Source of the DNA: Candidatus Woesearchaeota archaeon | Lineage (GTDB): Archaea > Nanobdellota > Nanobdellia > Woesearchaeales > SM23-78 | DNA: 45,707 bases | Assembly: GCA_019322375.1 (NCBI GenBank) | Contig: JAHWIP010000076.1 | Span: 1 to 45,707, forward strand | Reading direction: 5' to 3' | Part shown: positions 39,711-45,707 of the stretch, piece after piece | Layout of the letters: each line of letters opens with the position of its first letter | How positions within the stretch are numbered: position 1 is the first letter of the stretch | Notes under the pieces: model-generated | What the model was told of the DNA's origin: nothing | The model's database searches: none | Seen by the model: the letters and a program-made list of their open reading frames with translations, nothing else | Position numbers and translations under genes: made by a program

Positions 39711-40973
39711 ATGAATATCTTCATCCGTACTTTTGGCTGCACCTTGAACCAGTCTGACAGCGAGGTTATGAAGGGTTTGCTTGTCAAGGCTGGGCATGAA
39801 CTAGTTGATAATGTGGAAAACGCTGATTTGGTTGTGTTCAACACCTGCACTGTTAAGGATAATCCTGAGAAAAGATTCTTCTCTGAGCTAGAGAGAGTAA
39901 AAAAGTTAAAGAAAAAGGTTGTTGTGGCTGGCTGCATTCCTCAGGCAGACCAGCATAATGAGCTGTTAAAAAATATTTCTCTAATTGGTGTGAAGGATGT
40001 TTGCTCTGTTGCTGAGGTTGTTGAAAGAACCAGTAAAGGTGATGTTGTAAGGTTATTAAGGGGCAAAGATAAGAAGAGGCTTAGCCTCCCTAAAATCAGA
40101 AAGAATCCTGTTGTTGAAATCATTCCTCTTTGCTCTGGCTGCCTTGGTGAGTGTTCTTATTGCAAAACTCGCTTTGCTCGTGGAAAATTGTTAAGTTATG
40201 ATGCTAAGACTATTAAAAAACAATTTGAAAATGCTGTTAAGGATGGTGTTAAGCAGATTTGGCTTACCAGCCAGGATTCTGGTGCTTATGGCAAGGATAT
40301 TGGTTCAAGCCTTCCTGTGCTCTTGAAAGAATTGCTTAGTGTTAAAGGAGCTCATCTGATTCGCCTGGGCATGCTTAATCCTAATCATGCTCTTGAATTT
40401 CTTGATGAATTAATAAATATATATAAGCATCCTAACATGTTTAAGTTTGCTCATCTGCCTGTGCAGAGCGGCTCTAATAATATCCTGAAGTTAATGAATC
40501 GTAAGTACAAGGCTGAAGACTTTGTTAAGATTGTTAATAAGCTTAGAAAAGAAATCCCAAATATAACCATAGCAACAGATGTTATTTGCGGCTTCCCAGG
40601 GGAAACACAAAAGGACTTTGAAAAAACTTACAAGCTACTTGAAAAACTTAGAATTCCTGTTGTTAACCTTACCAAGTTCTGTGCAAGGCCTGGCACTCCT
40701 GCTAAGAAGATGAAGCAGTTAGACACAAGGATTATCAAGCAGAGGTCTAAAAAGATTAATGAATTACAAGAAAAAAATATTAATAACAAGGAGTGGACGG
40801 ATTGGCAGGGAAAAATTATTATTGATGAAATCGGAAAAAATAATTCTTTTGTCGGAAGAAACAATTACTATAAACCAGTTGTTATTAAGAATGTTCACTT
40901 AAAGATTAGTGACATTGTAGAAGTAAGAGTCAATCGTGTTGTAAAAGATTACCTAGAAGCAGTTTTGATATGA
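39711..40973 (+). CDS. e-MtaB/CDKAL1-like tRNA t6A methylthiotransferase
   Basis: 420 residues from ATG 39711 (MNIFIRTFGCTLNQSDSE). The frame is open 69 nt further upstream but that segment lies in the promoter. Three N-terminal cysteines (RTFGCTLN, FNTCTVKD, VAGCIPQ) hold the auxiliary 4Fe-4S cluster. The radical SAM motif CSGCLGECSYCKTR has the C-x3-C-x2-C triad. ITIATDVICGFPGET and a C-terminal TRAM-like domain (KIIIDEIGKNNSFVGRNNYYKPVV) follow. It converts t6A37 to ms2t6A37 in tRNAs reading ANN codons, such as tRNA-Lys(UUU) in this window. Confidence 0.92.
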   Translation: MNIFIRTFGCTLNQSDSEVMKGLLVKAGHELVDNVENADLVVFNTCTVKDNPEKRFFSELERVKKLKKKVVVAGCIPQADQHNELLKNISLIGVKDVCSVAEVVERTSKGDVVRLLRGKDKKRLSLPKIRKNPVVEIIPLCSGCLGECSYCKTRFARGKLLSYDAKTIKKQFENAVKDGVKQIWLTSQDSGAYGKDIGSSLPVLLKELLSVKGAHLIRLGMLNPNHALEFLDELINIYKHPNMFKFAHLPVQSGSNNILKLMNRKYKAEDFVKIVNKLRKEIPNITIATDVICGFPGETQKDFEKTYKLLEKLRIPVVNLTKFCARPGTPAKKMKQLDTRIIKQRSKKINELQEKNINNKEWTDWQGKIIIDEIGKNNSFVGRNNYYKPVVIKNVHLKISDIVEVRVNRVVKDYLEAVLI

Positions 40974-41316
40974 ACTCGGATGAATAAAATCCCCTATTAA
41001 ATAATTTTTCTTATCTTTTTCGCCTTATATTGTAGCTTTTAAAAACCCCCTAATGAACTCTGCCCTTCTAGGGTCTTTACCCTCAATGTCGTCAAGGTCG
41101 ACTTCAAGGGGTTCTTCGTAGTATTCCTCCAAAATACCACCCCCTTTAAACCGACAATAATCCTTCGGTTAATCCCTATGTCAATACATAGGTAGTCGTG
41201 CTCATATTTAAATATTGTTGTGATGTATCATACTTTATCATATAAATTCAAAATATTTAAAAAGGGGTATGCTTTCCCTGATTAGATTCTTTTATAAGAT
41301 GTGAGGAATAGCTAGC
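40974..41316. other. 343-nt intergenic region with hairpins and promoters
   Basis: No recognised RNA family. Hairpins seen: AGGGT-CTTT-ACCCT (41072-41085 region), AACCGA/TCGGTT (about 41149-41170) and CCTATGT-CAAT-ACATAGG (about 41175-41192). TATTTAAATATG on the minus strand (about 41203-41214) is placed to start a minus-strand RNA through these hairpins into a small ORF (41132-41025). AAATATTTAAAAAGG (about 41250-41264) serves the plus-strand nucleotidyltransferase gene. Confidence 0.4.
41025..41132 (-). CDS. Possible 35-residue acidic protein with TTG start
   Basis: From TTG 41132 the frame reads LEEYYEEPLEVDLDDIEGK and continues DPRRAEFIRGFLKATI to TAA 41025. The composition is protein-like, with an acidic first half and an amphipathic end. 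GGGGGTGG just upstream could act as a ribosome binding site, but there is no ATG or GTG in frame. It may be a real small protein, a gene remnant, or chance. Confidence 0.3.
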   Translation of the reverse strand: MEEYYEEPLEVDLDDIEGKDPRRAEFIRGFLKATI

Positions 41317-42153
41317 ATGAAGGAGAGGGTTACACTAACCATAGAAAGAGAAGTCCTGGAAAAAGTAGACCATACAGTAAATGGCGCAGATGTAAAGAAC
41401 AGGAGCCATGCAGTAGAACTCCTGCTCACCAAAGCCTTTGGAGAGAACAAACCTTCAAAAGCAATAATATTAGCAGGAGGCAAAGGCACCAGGATGAAGC
41501 CAATGACTAATTTCCTTCCAAAGCCAATGCTAAGAATACAAGACAAACCAATCCTAGAGCACAATATAGAGTTACTAAAAAGACATGGTGTAAAAGACAT
41601 CATAATCAGTGTGGGATACAGAGGAGGCAAGATAAAAGAATACTTTGGCGATGGAGGCCAGTTTGGAGTGAACATAAGCTATGTAGAAGAAAACACTCCT
41701 CTAGGAACAGGGGGCCCGCTAAACTTCTTAAAAGGCAAGATAAACAGCACCTTCTTATTAATGAATGGAGACGAACTAAAAGATATAGACTTAGAAGATA
41801 TGTTCATGTTCCACAGAAAAAACAAAGGAGCAGCAACAATAGCATTAACAACAGTAGAAGAACCATCCAAGTACGGAGTAGCAGTTATGAACGGCAACAG
41901 GATAATGACCTTTATAGAAAAGCCAAGCAAACAAAACATACCAAGCCAGCTAATAAACGCAGGATTATACATCTTAGAACCAGAAGTGTTAAAGATAGTG
42001 CCAGAAGGCTTTTCAATGATAGAGAATGATGTGTTTCCAAAACTAGCCAGCAATGAAAAACTATTAGGCTATGTGTTCTCAGGGCAATGGTTTGACACAG
42101 AAACCCCAGACAGGTTTTCAGAAGCAGAAAGAGGCTGGCAAGGGCTGAAATGA
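41317..42153 (+). CDS. RHH-nucleotidyltransferase fusion, NDP-sugar synthase
   Basis: 278 residues in two parts. Residues 1-45 look like a ribbon-helix-helix domain (RVTLTIEREVLEKVDHTVNG, then NRSHAVELLLTKAF). Residues 47-278 are a sugar-1-phosphate nucleotidyltransferase: AIILAGGKGTRMKPMTNFLPKPML (nucleotide-binding G-G-x-G-x-R and the Lys), ISVGYRGGKIKEYFGDG, TPLGTGGPL, LMNGDELKDID (metal Asp), VEEPSKYGVAV, FIEKPS and INAGLYIL. It makes an NDP-hexose; specificity (GDP-mannose, UDP- or dTDP-glucose) is not readable. The stop overlaps the start of the downstream ogt-like gene. Confidence 0.85.
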   Translation: MKERVTLTIEREVLEKVDHTVNGADVKNRSHAVELLLTKAFGENKPSKAIILAGGKGTRMKPMTNFLPKPMLRIQDKPILEHNIELLKRHGVKDIIISVGYRGGKIKEYFGDGGQFGVNISYVEENTPLGTGGPLNFLKGKINSTFLLMNGDELKDIDLEDMFMFHRKNKGAATIALTTVEEPSKYGVAVMNGNRIMTFIEKPSKQNIPSQLINAGLYILEPEVLKIVPEGFSMIENDVFPKLASNEKLLGYVFSGQWFDTETPDRFSEAERGWQGLK

Positions 42154-42464
42154 TAACACCATTCCAAAAAAAGGTGTACTCACTTCTAAAAAAAGTTCCA
42201 AAAGGAAAAGTAACAACTTATGGAGCACTAGCAAAGAAACTAAAGAGCAGCCCTAGGGCTATAGGCCAGGCAATGAGAGCTAATCCCTTTGCACCAAGAG
42301 TGCCTTGTCATAGAGTGATAAAGAGTGATGGGAATATAGGAGGGTTTAGAGGGAGGATAAAAGGCAAAGCTATTTCTGAGAAGATAAGGTTGTTGAGGAA
42401 GGAAGGGGTAAAAATCACAGATAATCAAGTTAATGATAACAAACTACTAGTTAAAAATCTTTAA
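42150..42464 (+). CDS. ogt: Minimal O6-methylguanine-DNA methyltransferase (C-terminal domain only)
   Basis: 104 residues covering just the active-site domain of MGMT/Ogt. The winged helix KGKVTTYGALAKKLKSSPRAIGQAMRANPF carries the Arg finger. The active site is PCHRV with the acceptor Cys present, so this is not an ATL protein, where Cys is Trp or Ala. GNIGGFRG follows. It repairs O6-alkylguanine by irreversible transfer to Cys. It starts in the ATGA stop of the nucleotidyltransferase gene and overlaps the convergent reverse transcriptase gene by 14 nt. Confidence 0.87.
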   Translation: MITPFQKKVYSLLKKVPKGKVTTYGALAKKLKSSPRAIGQAMRANPFAPRVPCHRVIKSDGNIGGFRGRIKGKAISEKIRLLRKEGVKITDNQVNDNKLLVKNL

Positions 42465-43614
42465 TCTCTCCAAAATCACCTGGTTCATCACCATCATAAT
42501 AATCCTCTATCCATAGATGTTCTCGTTCATAATGTGTTGCAAAGCAGTCAGGATCAATTTGCTCCCCTCTGTTTTTTTCTTCATCTTTGCTTACTTTGAT
42601 GACTAAGTTTCCTATAATTTTATGCCCAAGCAGAAAGTATTCAGGCAGATTTTGTTGAAAAAAGGTTTTGTTTAAATTAACTGGGAAATCTTCTCTAACA
42701 ATTGAAAGAGATCCAAAAAACTTTTTTCGATTACGATTAGATTCTTTTGCACTGATTATTAAGTCATCAATCCATCTTGTGTATCTTAGATTTCTTTTAG
42801 TGGCGCTTTCTTGCATTAGCTTATCAATTGGATAGAAAAGCCTGTTAAATAAAGGTATGCTGACTGGAGAGCCCTGCGGTAGTGCAAAACTATCTTTATC
42901 TTTATAATAAACAGTTGATAAAGTAGTTAAAAATCCTGCTGTATCTCTTCTATTTTCAGGATCAGATATTTTGCTTTCAAACAATCTATAATAGAAATCA
43001 AAAACATATTGGATATCTACGTTTTTAAAAGCATTAGCCAGGTCAAATGAGAGGACTGTTCCTAGGGGTGTGTGCGTGGCAAGGCTTTTTTTAACAGACC
43101 ATCCTTTTTCCCCTCCATGACACTGAGGATGGCATGGTGCTAGCATTATGATATCATGCACATAGTTTTTAAGAAGAACATCAAGAGCTTTTTGTGGCAC
43201 TGATAGTTCTCTTTTCTTCCCATCAATGTTTTGTGTCCATCTTTTATATAACGGTCTATTATTATTTTTTAGGATTAATAATCTGTCTAATAGTGATTCT
43301 AGGTCCTGTTTTTCATCAATGTTGAATAAAGAAGCTTGCTGCTGCGCAGATCTTAGCTCAAGCATAGCATCTACTATTTGTTTTCTTCTTTTGGGAATTT
43401 CCAGTATTTGTGATGGATAGTCAAGGCTAAAGCTGTATTCCATACATTCATTGATGTAAAACATAGGCAGCCAAGGACCTCTAAAATAAGCAACAGGAAT
43501 ACCAAGACGTTCTTTAAGCAGGATTGCTGATGTTTCGTCTTCATACTTGTGTTTGTAAAAACTACCTTCAACAAATACGTCATTACATGACTTGATCTCT
43601 GCTTCTATTGACAT
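42451..43614 (-). CDS. Stand-alone reverse transcriptase
   Basis: 387 residues. The first ~120 are not recognised. Reverse transcriptase motifs follow: KRELSVPQKALDVLLKNYVHDI (RT2-like), CHGGEKGWSVKKSLATHTPLGTVLSFDLANAFKNVD (motifs 2a/3 with the first catalytic Asp), LPQGSPVSIPLFNRLFYPIDKLM (motif 4), LRYTRWIDDLIISAK (motif 5 with both Asp), then NLNKTFFQQNLPEYFLLGHKI (motifs 6-7). Motif 5 has WIDD where YxDD is usual. There is no maturase, endonuclease or protease domain. It has its own TATA box and looks leaderless, leaving no room for a retron msr-msd. No template/variable repeat pair is seen. Role unknown. Confidence 0.85.
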   Translation of the reverse strand: MSIEAEIKSCNDVFVEGSFYKHKYEDETSAILLKERLGIPVAYFRGPWLPMFYINECMEYSFSLDYPSQILEIPKRRKQIVDAMLELRSAQQQASLFNIDEKQDLESLLDRLLILKNNNRPLYKRWTQNIDGKKRELSVPQKALDVLLKNYVHDIIMLAPCHPQCHGGEKGWSVKKSLATHTPLGTVLSFDLANAFKNVDIQYVFDFYYRLFESKISDPENRRDTAGFLTTLSTVYYKDKDSFALPQGSPVSIPLFNRLFYPIDKLMQESATKRNLRYTRWIDDLIISAKESNRNRKKFFGSLSIVREDFPVNLNKTFFQQNLPEYFLLGHKIIGNLVIKVSKDEEKNRGEQIDPDCFATHYEREHLWIEDYYDGDEPGDFGEIKDF

Positions 43615-43633
43615 GCCACTCGAGAATGGTAAA

Positions 43634-43644
43634 ATGTTTAAAAG
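43634..43644 (-). promoter_or_regulatory. TATA box for the reverse transcriptase gene
   Basis: Reading CTTTTAAACAT on the minus strand, this ends about 20 nt before ATG 43614, so the message is probably leaderless. Confidence 0.5.
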
Positions 43645-43686
43645 GTTTTTGTTAAGGAAGGTGTTGAAATAAAAGGTAGCCAGGTT

Positions 43687-44136
43687 TTAAGGAAGAATAT
43701 AATTGGTCACAGCAACAGCTAATACAAGTAAGAAACCCATTGATTTTCTTAAGTACTGCAAGCCATGGCCTATTTCTTTATCTTTATATTTTGCAAAGAA
43801 GTCTTTGAAAGAATGATATTCTAGTTCTGTTAATTCATCTTCTGCTAGAGGCGTGGGTGTTCCTTCATAGTTTGCTTTGAAAAAGTAAAGAATTTTGTGC
43901 TCGCCTTCTTTGTGAACTTCTTTTTTATCATAAAGCGTGATGTTTGAGAGCTTTGTTAATCCTAGCTCGTGCTCAGCACACCTTCTAACTGCCCCTACTA
44001 AATCCTCACCTGGCTTAATCTTCTCAGAAGGAAGGCTCCATCTTTCTGGCAGAGATTCCTTTGTCTTGGCTCTTCTGCCAAATAATACTTTCTCGTCCTT
44101 CTCCAAGATTAACAGCACTGCCTCTAACATTTTCAT
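43687..44136 (-). CDS. Nudix-fold protein with degenerate Nudix box and C-terminal membrane helix
   Basis: 149 residues from ATG 44136 (MKMLEAVLLILEKDEKVLFG). The longer frame from 44193 is rejected because the TATA element (44172-44185) lies inside it. The Nudix box region PSEKIKPGEDLVGAVRRCAEHELGL aligns with G-x5-E-x7-REUxEExGU, but the box Gly is Glu, the first Glu of REUxEE is Cys and the second is His. Only the last Glu remains, so pyrophosphatase activity is doubtful. The protein ends in a hydrophobic stretch (GFLLVLAVAVTNYILP), suggesting a tail anchor. Downstream (72 nt) is the reverse transcriptase gene. Confidence 0.75.
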   Translation of the reverse strand: MKMLEAVLLILEKDEKVLFGRRAKTKESLPERWSLPSEKIKPGEDLVGAVRRCAEHELGLTKLSNITLYDKKEVHKEGEHKILYFFKANYEGTPTPLAEDELTELEYHSFKDFFAKYKDKEIGHGLQYLRKSMGFLLVLAVAVTNYILP

Positions 44137-44171
44137 AATATGAAGAAAGATGAACAGGTTAATAAAATTTT

Positions 44172-44185
44172 TTATTTTAAATAAA
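44172..44185 (-). promoter_or_regulatory. TATA box for the Nudix gene
   Basis: On the minus strand TTTATTTAAAATAA lies 36-49 nt before ATG 44136, giving a short leader and ruling out the ATG at 44193 as the translation start. Confidence 0.5.
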
Positions 44186-44189
44186 ATAA

Positions 44190-45083
44190 TCAAACCTTAA
44201 ATAAATCAGTGCTTAAGTACTTCTCACCTCTGTCCGGGAAGATTACTACTATGTTGCCTGATTTAATCTTCTTAGCAACTTCTATTGCTGCGTACATGGC
44301 TGCTCCACTGCTCATGCCTACAAAGATGCCTTCTTTTTGTACTATTTGTCTAGCCATTTCATAAGCAGCTTCTGTTTCCACCATTATGGTTTCATCAATC
44401 TGTGAAGAATCATAAATCGATGGAACAATTGCTTCTTCCATGTTCTTCAAGCCTTGGATATAATGTCCTTTTACTGGATGTGCACACACAATCTTTATCT
44501 TGGGATTATTCTCTTTTAATCCTCTGCCCACTCCCATGATTGTTCCTGAAGTCCCAATGGCTGAGACAAAATAATCTATCTCTCCGCCAGTGTCTTTCCA
44601 TATCTCTTCAGCAGTTGTTTTGTAATGTATAACCTTGTTGTATTTATTTGAGAACTGGTCAGGCATAAAATACTTATCAGGATGCTTTTTTACAAGCTCT
44701 CTTGCTTTTTTAATTGCTCCGTCTGTTCCTAGCTCAGCAGGTGTCTGGGTTACTTTTGCACCAAAAGCCTTAATCATCTTCTGCCTTTCAACAGACACTG
44801 CGCTGCTCATAACAATCTCAACACCATAACCCTTAACACAGCCTATCATAGCCAAGCCAATGCCAGTGTTGCCAGAAGTAGGTTCAATAATGGTTTTTCC
44901 TTTGGTTAATCTGCCTTCATTCTCTGCTTGTTCAATCATCTTCAAGGCAATCCTGTCCTTAATACTGCCGGTTGGATTAAAGCCTTCAATCTTGGCATAG
45001 ATTGTAACATTAGGATTAGGGTTTAACCTGTTTACTCTTACAAGCGGTGTTCCCCCGATTGTTTGCAAGATGTTTTTGTACAT
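44190..45083 (-). CDS. cysK: Cysteine synthase (O-acetylserine/O-phosphoserine sulfhydrylase family)
   Basis: 297 residues, fold-type II PLP enzyme. NPTGSIKDRIAL holds the PLP lysine, EPTSGNTGIGLAMIG binds the substrate carboxylate, SAIGTSGTIMGVGRGLKE binds the PLP phosphate, and GIFVGMSSGAA follows. It forms L-cysteine from an activated serine and sulfide. It cannot be decided from sequence whether it prefers O-acetylserine or O-phosphoserine. No serine acetyltransferase is nearby. The ORF begins MYKNILQTIGGTPLVRVNRL, the standard start. Confidence 0.93.
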   Translation of the reverse strand: MYKNILQTIGGTPLVRVNRLNPNPNVTIYAKIEGFNPTGSIKDRIALKMIEQAENEGRLTKGKTIIEPTSGNTGIGLAMIGCVKGYGVEIVMSSAVSVERQKMIKAFGAKVTQTPAELGTDGAIKKARELVKKHPDKYFMPDQFSNKYNKVIHYKTTAEEIWKDTGGEIDYFVSAIGTSGTIMGVGRGLKENNPKIKIVCAHPVKGHYIQGLKNMEEAIVPSIYDSSQIDETIMVETEAAYEMARQIVQKEGIFVGMSSGAAMYAAIEVAKKIKSGNIVVIFPDRGEKYLSTDLFKV

Positions 45084-45132
45084 TTAATCCCCCTTATTGA
45101 AATATTGATTTATAGTAGAATAAAAAAATAAT

Positions 45133-45707
45133 CTAAATCCTTCTCTTCTTTTTAATCTTCTTGATTTCTTTCTCAAGCTTTAACTTGTCAAGCAATTCTT
45201 TGTACCTGTTCCTGATGGTTACCTCTGTTACTCCTGCTACATCTGCTACTTCTCTTTGGGTTCTTTTCTCTCCATTTATTAGGGCTGCTACGTACAGGGC
45301 TGCTGCTGCTATTCCAGTCGGGCCTCTTCCGCTTGTCAACTCCACATCCTGCGCAGATTCAATTATCTCTACTGCTTTGCTCTGGGTCTCTGCATTAAGC
45401 TTTAAACTAGAGGCAAACCTTGGGATATAATCAGCAGGATTGCTTGGTAATATTTTGATACCCAGCTCTCTTGTGATGAACCTGTAAGTTCTTCCGATTT
45501 CTTTCTTCTCAATGTTTGAAGCTTCACCTAACTCGTCAAGAGTCCTGGGCACATCATGCCTTCTGCAGGCTGCATAAAGAGCTCCTGCTACTACTGATTC
45601 CATGCTTCTGCCCCTAACTAAGCCTTTCTGCACTGCTAATGTATATATCCTGGCTGCTTCCTCCTCTACGCTTCCAGGCAGTCTTAAATATGAACTAACT
45701 CTTTTTA
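45133..45707 (-). CDS. tfb: Transcription initiation factor B, 5' end beyond the window
   Basis: The frame runs open to the right edge, so the N-terminal zinc ribbon and B-finger are outside the window. The visible part starts KRVSSYLRLPGSVEEEAARIY and covers most of the two cyclin-like repeats: GRSMESVVAGALYAACRRHDVPRTLDELGE (repeat 1) and GRGPTGIAAAALYVAALINGEKRTQREVADVAGVTEVTIRNRYKEL (repeat 2 with the helix-turn-helix that contacts BRE). It ends in a basic KKIKKKRRI tail. TFB recruits RNA polymerase to TBP-TATA complexes. Confidence 0.94.
   Translation of the reverse strand, partial: KRVSSYLRLPGSVEEEAARIYTLAVQKGLVRGRSMESVVAGALYAACRRHDVPRTLDELGEASNIEKKEIGRTYRFITRELGIKILPSNPADYIPRFASSLKLNAETQSKAVEIIESAQDVELTSGRGPTGIAAAALYVAALINGEKRTQREVADVAGVTEVTIRNRYKELLDKLKLEKEIKKIKKKRRI

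Noticed and set aside
43615..43690. Retron msr-msd RNA upstream of the reverse transcriptase
   Set aside because: Only about 72 nt separate it from the Nudix gene, they contain a TATA element close to the RT start, and no inverted repeat of the a1/a2 type is visible.
42451..44136. Diversity-generating retroelement
   Set aside because: No template/variable repeat pair, no Avd-like gene and no C-type lectin target were found around the reverse transcriptase.
44137..44193. Upstream start of the Nudix gene
   Set aside because: The likely TATA box lies inside this segment, and the added residues are low-complexity Ile/Phe/Asn.

Overview
This window is almost entirely archaeal. It carries split RNA polymerase genes (rpoA'/A'' and rpoB'/B''), rpoH, archaeal NusA, eL30, TFB, Rad50, endonuclease Q, SepF, a ZPR1 protein, archaeal Elp3 and an e-MtaB-type methylthiotransferase. 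Promoters are TATA-type and many starts are leaderless. Every tRNA contains introns. AT-rich compact genes, short proteins and membrane proteins with lysine-rich tails suggest a DPANN-type archaeon (Woesearchaeota/Pacearchaeota-like). That placement is an inference from gene content, not a phylogeny.

Positions 1 to about 3105 do not fit. They hold two beta-barrel-like outer-membrane proteins, a 598-residue secreted repeat protein, strong AGGAGG ribosome binding sites and two rho-independent terminators. This block looks bacterial, so the window is either an assembly chimera or a very unusual transfer. Archaeal sequence starts with a TATA box at 3161.

Layout: 3.2-3.9 kb, a tail-to-tail RHH/PIN pair. 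4-7.5 kb, endonuclease Q and a Cys-rich surface protein. 7.7-12.7 kb, a SERCA-like Ca2+ ATPase, a SLOG protein, a cation exchanger and an unknown protein. 12.8-15.5 kb, Elp3 and an RNA m5C methyltransferase. 24.4 down to 15.5 kb on the minus strand, the transcription/translation operon rpoH-rpoB''-rpoB'-rpoA'-orf77-rpoA''-eL30-nusA-uS12. 24.4-29.4 kb, four intron-rich tRNAs, a methyltransferase, a YunG-like gene with an in-frame TGA, a surface protein and an AlaE-like gene split at a perfect A AAA AAG slip site. 29.4-35.3 kb, two paralogous surface proteins, a proteasome-fold protein and Rad50. 35.4-41 kb, three-intron tRNA-Gln, a phosphoesterase, ZPR1, SepF, PGI/PMI, a methyltransferase and e-MtaB. 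41.3-45.7 kb, an RHH-nucleotidyltransferase fusion, a minimal Ogt, a stand-alone reverse transcriptase, a degenerate Nudix protein, cysteine synthase and TFB.

Most interesting are: (1) eleven introns in five tRNAs, including T-loop introns at one fixed position (59/60) with clear bulge-helix-bulge motifs and, in two tRNAs, related sequences; (2) a family of short palindromes with 3-nt loops (type CAAAAATC-NNN-GATTTTTG) found in tRNA introns, in a leader, four times inside one coding sequence, and as a cluster of five between rpoA' and rpoA'' inside a small ORF coupled at both ends; (3) an orphan reverse transcriptase with WIDD in place of YxDD and no retron or DGR parts; (4) candidate recoding at two genes.
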